Positions 5,477-7,505 of a stretch of DNA of 7,505 bases are shown piece by piece. The stretch lies in assembly GCA_030598645.1 (NCBI GenBank), contig JAUVPN010000130.1:1-7505 (forward strand). Direction: 5' to 3'. The translations under genes were made by a program, and so were the position numbers. The notes beneath the pieces were generated by a model. That model did no database searches, had not been told where the DNA came from, and saw nothing but the letters and a program-made list of their open reading frames with translations. Every line of letters starts with the position of its first letter. Positions within the stretch are counted from its first letter, which is position 1. This DNA comes from Hyphomicrobium sp. GTDB lineage: Bacteria; Pseudomonadota; Alphaproteobacteria; Rhizobiales; Hyphomicrobiaceae.

Positions 5477-5911
5477 CTACTGAACCGCGCATGACCCGGC
5501 ATATTGCGCAAAAACCGGCTGACCTAGAAGCCCGAAGTGCCGCGAGTGAACTGCCGGGTGCGCACCCATTGCTGGGTCCTTATCGTAGATCGTCGTCAGA
5601 TTGAGGAAACCCTCGTTGACAACCTCCAGGAAATGGTTGGCATTGATAGCACGTACGATTTTGAGCGTTCCCGGGTTGTCGCGACCGTCAATTAGAAGGC
5701 TCGCTGATTGCCCATCAAGATCAATCTCGGTGATCTTGAAGGTCAACCGCGCGGTCGCCTTCGAATTGAATTTGCCGTCTTCATAAGTCCCGGCATTACC
5801 CGATTCAAAAGTGCACTCAAAACCATTAGGCGCCTCCTGCACTCTTGCGGGGACCACGAACACAAAGCTGGCCGCTACAAGCGCAAGACTAACAACAGAC
5901 ATAAACTGCAT
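5477..5911 (-). CDS. Secreted 144-residue protein of unknown function
   Basis: Translation most likely starts at ATG 5911, five bases after an AGGGGG ribosome binding site. The in-frame GTG at 5917 lies inside that site and is unlikely. Residues 1-22 form a signal peptide with a hydrophobic core SLALVAASFVFVV and a cut after VPA. The mature protein has an alternating pattern typical of a small beta-rich domain: FECTFESG (31-38), LTFKITEIDLDGQSASLL (57-74), GTLKIVRAINANHFLEVVNE (81-100), NLTTIYDKD (104-112) and HSRHFGLLGQPVFAQYAGSC (122-141). Cys33 and Cys141 are the only mature cysteines and could form a disulphide joining the two ends. I recall similar Bradyrhizobium hypothetical proteins but no characterised member. 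It is divergent from the lipoprotein gene at 6113 and may head the minus-strand run of three genes. Confidence 0.85.
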   Translation of the reverse strand: MQFMSVVSLALVAASFVFVVPARVQEAPNGFECTFESGNAGTYEDGKFNSKATARLTFKITEIDLDGQSASLLIDGRDNPGTLKIVRAINANHFLEVVNEGFLNLTTIYDKDPAMGAHPAVHSRHFGLLGQPVFAQYAGSCAVQ

Positions 5912-6112
5912 GATCACCCCCTCGCGTGAACCCTAACACCCGCACCATCGTGCGGTGCTGCCATATTCCCGGCGCATTGAACCCCGGGATCGGCCTACGC
6001 GCAACTGCGCCGAATTTCCACAGCACCCCAACGCCAGCCGTGCATCGGAACGCCTCATATCCGCCCCGATTGGGGAATCGATAGCAAAGACAGAAGGGTG
6101 GGAAGAAGGGCA
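5912..6112. promoter_or_regulatory. Divergent intergenic region between two exported-protein genes
   Basis: These 201 bases separate the minus-strand start at 5911 and the plus-strand start at 6113, so they must hold promoters in both directions. I see no convincing -35/-10 pair. Two short dyads are present: CGCAC-CATC-GTGCG at 5941-5954, close to the minus-strand gene, and CGATT-GGGG-AATCG at 6067-6080, about 33 bp before the plus-strand start. Either could be an operator. A minus-strand ORF across the region lacks coding character. Confidence 0.4.
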
Positions 6113-6595
6113 ATGGTTCGGCAAGGGGTATTTGGGCTCTCAGTAATATTGAGCGCACTCACCTGCGGGTGCACGTCTATATCGAACGGCAGCGCACCGG
6201 CTATCATGACCAAGCCCCCACTGACCGGCGATGCGACGGGCTTCACCTACGAACTCTCCGATAAAGAGAAGAAATTCAGCTGCAAAAAGCTGACCGGCGT
6301 CATGCAAGTGCGCATCCTGCAAATGCGTGGGATGGAGGGGCCCGCAAGCTCATCGCTAGCTGCGCGTAGTTTGCATAGCGTTAGCCAGACCGTATTCGGC
6401 GCAAAGGCTAGGGCCGGTGATCCTGAAGAGCAGTACACCCAAGATCACGCCATGCTTGAGGCCTATAACCGGCAACTCGCCGCCAAGAAGTGCAAGTCGA
6501 TCGATATTTCGGCCGAACTGAAGGCCGTCGCGAGTACGAACAGCACGCCAGCCTCAAAACGCGCCACGAATAACTCGCAGAATAAAAAACCCTGA
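6113..6595 (+). CDS. Probable lipoprotein of unknown function
   Basis: The 160-residue product starts at ATG 6113, preceded by GGAAGAAGGG; the in-frame GTG at 6098 is less likely because it precedes this site. Residues 1-20 form a signal sequence, VRQGVFGLSVILSALTCGC. Cys20 with Gly at -1 is the most likely lipidation site, although TCGC is a poor lipobox because -3 is Thr rather than Leu; Cys18 is the alternative. The mature part contains ATGFTYELSDKEKKFSCKKL (about 41-60), MQVRILQMR (64-72), and a probably helical region 104-128 ending KKCKS. Cys57 and Cys127 could pair. The last 25 residues are Ser/Asn/Lys-rich and disordered. I recall CKKLTG-MQVRI-type proteins from Bradyrhizobium but know no function. 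It is divergent from the secreted 144-residue protein and 92 bp upstream of the methyltransferase-like gene. Confidence 0.8.
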   Translation: MVRQGVFGLSVILSALTCGCTSISNGSAPAIMTKPPLTGDATGFTYELSDKEKKFSCKKLTGVMQVRILQMRGMEGPASSSLAARSLHSVSQTVFGAKARAGDPEEQYTQDHAMLEAYNRQLAAKKCKSIDISAELKAVASTNSTPASKRATNNSQNKKP

Positions 6596-6687
6596 TCATA
6601 GCGTTGCCCGAGAATCATTCGACCCTTGATCCTGGTGCGGAATTTCTGGTGTAGATTTGAGCATCGTTGGCAAACTCGGGGCAAGGA

Positions 6688-7176
6688 ATGAGCGCGCGAC
6701 AAGATCTCGACGTCGACGAACGACCGACAAGCCTTCCCTGGCCGCCAATCTTGTTGGCCATCGTGGTCGCTGCGGCTGTGCTGCTAGGCCAAACTTCGCC
6801 GTTGCCGTGGCCAGGGCTTGATGATCTCCCAGCACGCATTGTGGGGGTTGGTTTCGGAGCCGCTGGTATCGTGCTGCTGACGGCCGCAATTCTAACCCTG
6901 CGCCGGCATGGTACAACGGTGCAACCTAACGCCGGCGCAACTACCCTGGTCACCACAGGGCCCTTTGGCTTTTTCCGAAATCCGATTTATCTCGGCGATG
7001 CCTTGATCTTGTTCGGCTTGGCCGAAATCACCACGAACATCTGGTTTGTGATTGGAGCACTTGTGTTTGGGCTGTTGGTCACGTGGTTCGCAATCATGCC
7101 CGAGGAACGCCATCTGGAGCGACGCTTCGGCCAGGCTTATCTTGACTACAAAGCAACGACACGCCGATGGTTGTGA
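6688..7176 (+). CDS. Isoprenylcysteine carboxyl methyltransferase (ICMT)-like integral membrane protein
   Basis: The 162-residue product belongs by motif to the bacterial ICMT/phospholipid methyltransferase-like group, integral membrane enzymes that use S-adenosylmethionine. From ATG 6688 (GGGG six bases upstream; the TTG at 6667 is poorer) it has hydrophobic segments at about 19-36, 50-70, 100-113 and 118-137. The diagnostic C-terminal half reads RRHGTTVQP (72-80), TTGPFGFFRNPIYLGD (89-104), with the RNPIY core that equals RHPxY in ICMT, and PEERHLERRFGQAYLDYK (138-155), matching the EExxLxxxFGxxYxxY signature. These residues form the methyl-donor pocket in known family members. The substrate is unknown; bacterial members are not confined to prenylated proteins and may act on lipids or small hydrophobic acids. 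The next gene begins 10 bp downstream, so the two are almost certainly cotranscribed. Confidence 0.88.
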   Translation: MSARQDLDVDERPTSLPWPPILLAIVVAAAVLLGQTSPLPWPGLDDLPARIVGVGFGAAGIVLLTAAILTLRRHGTTVQPNAGATTLVTTGPFGFFRNPIYLGDALILFGLAEITTNIWFVIGALVFGLLVTWFAIMPEERHLERRFGQAYLDYKATTRRWL

Positions 7177-7186
7177 GGGGAAGGCG

Positions 7187-7505
7187 ATGGCCACCGATTA
7201 CGGTGAGAAGGAACGTGCTTTTATCCACAGCCTCAAAGAAAATAGTGGGCGCGACCTCGACGAATGGATGGCGGCAATTGGCGAGCAGGATCTATCGCAT
7301 CGCAATGAAATCATCGACTGGCTGCGCGAACAGGGTTTCATTTTCTCCAAGGCATCCTGGCTGGAACGAATTCACCACAACGGTGGGCGACCGATCTATG
7401 CTGACGCTGCGACAACTAAACCGGATGCGGTGCGCAAACGTTGGGACAAAAATGAAAGCTTGGCGGTATCCCGCTTATCAGAGCCAAAAGAGGCCGGCTC
7501 TGCAG
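7187..7505 (+). CDS. Cytoplasmic protein with a DUF4287-like N-terminal region, cut by the window edge
   Basis: The frame opens at ATG 7187, after GAGGGGAAGG with good spacing, and stays open for 106 codons to the right edge. The N-terminal 65 residues look helical and conserved in style: GRDLDEWMAAI (about 21-31), LSHRNEIIDWLREQGFIFS across 36-54, and ASWLERIHHNGGRPIYAD at 56-73. The order of GR-x-x-x-EW, HR-x-x-II-x-WL and A-x-W resembles the DUF4287 pattern (GK, EW, kH-EIV-WL), but I hold this loosely. From about residue 74 the sequence becomes polar, with RKRWDKN, and looks like a linker. There is no signal peptide or membrane helix. Its 10-bp spacing from the methyltransferase-like gene indicates an operon. 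The C-terminus is unseen, so length and full domain content are unknown. Confidence 0.75.
   Translation, partial: MATDYGEKERAFIHSLKENSGRDLDEWMAAIGEQDLSHRNEIIDWLREQGFIFSKASWLERIHHNGGRPIYADAATTKPDAVRKRWDKNESLAVSRLSEPKEAGSA

Noticed and set aside
5889..6158. Minus-strand 89-codon frame through the divergent spacer
   Set aside because: It overlaps both real gene starts, has no ribosome binding site, and shows no coding pattern.
4178..6173. Exact 14-base repeat CACCTGCGGGTGCA at 4178-4191 and 6160-6173
   Set aside because: Both copies lie inside unrelated coding sequence, and one such match is expected by chance at roughly this window size.
6596..6956. Minus-strand frames antisense to the methyltransferase-like gene
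   Set aside because: The plus-strand ICMT-like motifs are clear, and the minus translations are low complexity.

Overview
The window looks like chromosomal DNA of an alphaproteobacterium of the order Hyphomicrobiales, most likely Bradyrhizobium or a near relative. The clues are a DUF1489 protein (a family I know almost only from alphaproteobacteria), a DUF4846 protein, a rhizobial-type HisC-like aminotransferase, and several small exported proteins with a Bradyrhizobium-like look. This placement rests on recalled family resemblance, not on a search. I see no phage, transposase, CRISPR array, rRNA or tRNA.

Layout. Positions 1-245 (minus) hold the start of a two-helix membrane protein that runs off the left edge. 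Positions 246-1235 have no conventional gene. That gap does contain a plausible plus-strand micro-transcription unit: a perfect -35 box at 408, a strong Shine-Dalgarno with a 14-codon ORF at 451-512, further tiny ORFs, and a 12-bp hairpin terminator at 832-867. An AT-rich tract (about 35% GC by hand count over 901-1120) follows. Positions 1236-2204 (plus) encode a single-pass membrane protein with a long disordered tail. Positions 2306-3103 (plus) encode an exported DUF4846 protein. Positions 3129-3672 (minus) carry a 59-residue two-helix membrane protein and two uncertain, same-frame hydrophobic mini-ORFs separated only by a TGA.

Positions 3716-5911 (minus) hold three genes in one direction: a secreted 144-residue protein, a DUF1489 protein and a PLP-dependent aminotransferase. 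From a divergent 201-bp spacer, the plus strand then carries a lipoprotein-like gene (6113-6595), an isoprenylcysteine methyltransferase-like membrane enzyme (6688-7176) and, 10 bp further on, a gene cut by the right edge (7187-7505).

Functionally this is a patchwork of short transcription units rich in envelope proteins of unknown role, with one recognisable amino-acid enzyme and one probable membrane methyltransferase. No gene cluster forms an obvious new pathway or defence system. The best leads are the gene-free transcription unit at 408-867, the chain of small membrane ORFs at 3129-3672, and the possible papain-like Cys/His pair in the DUF4846 protein.
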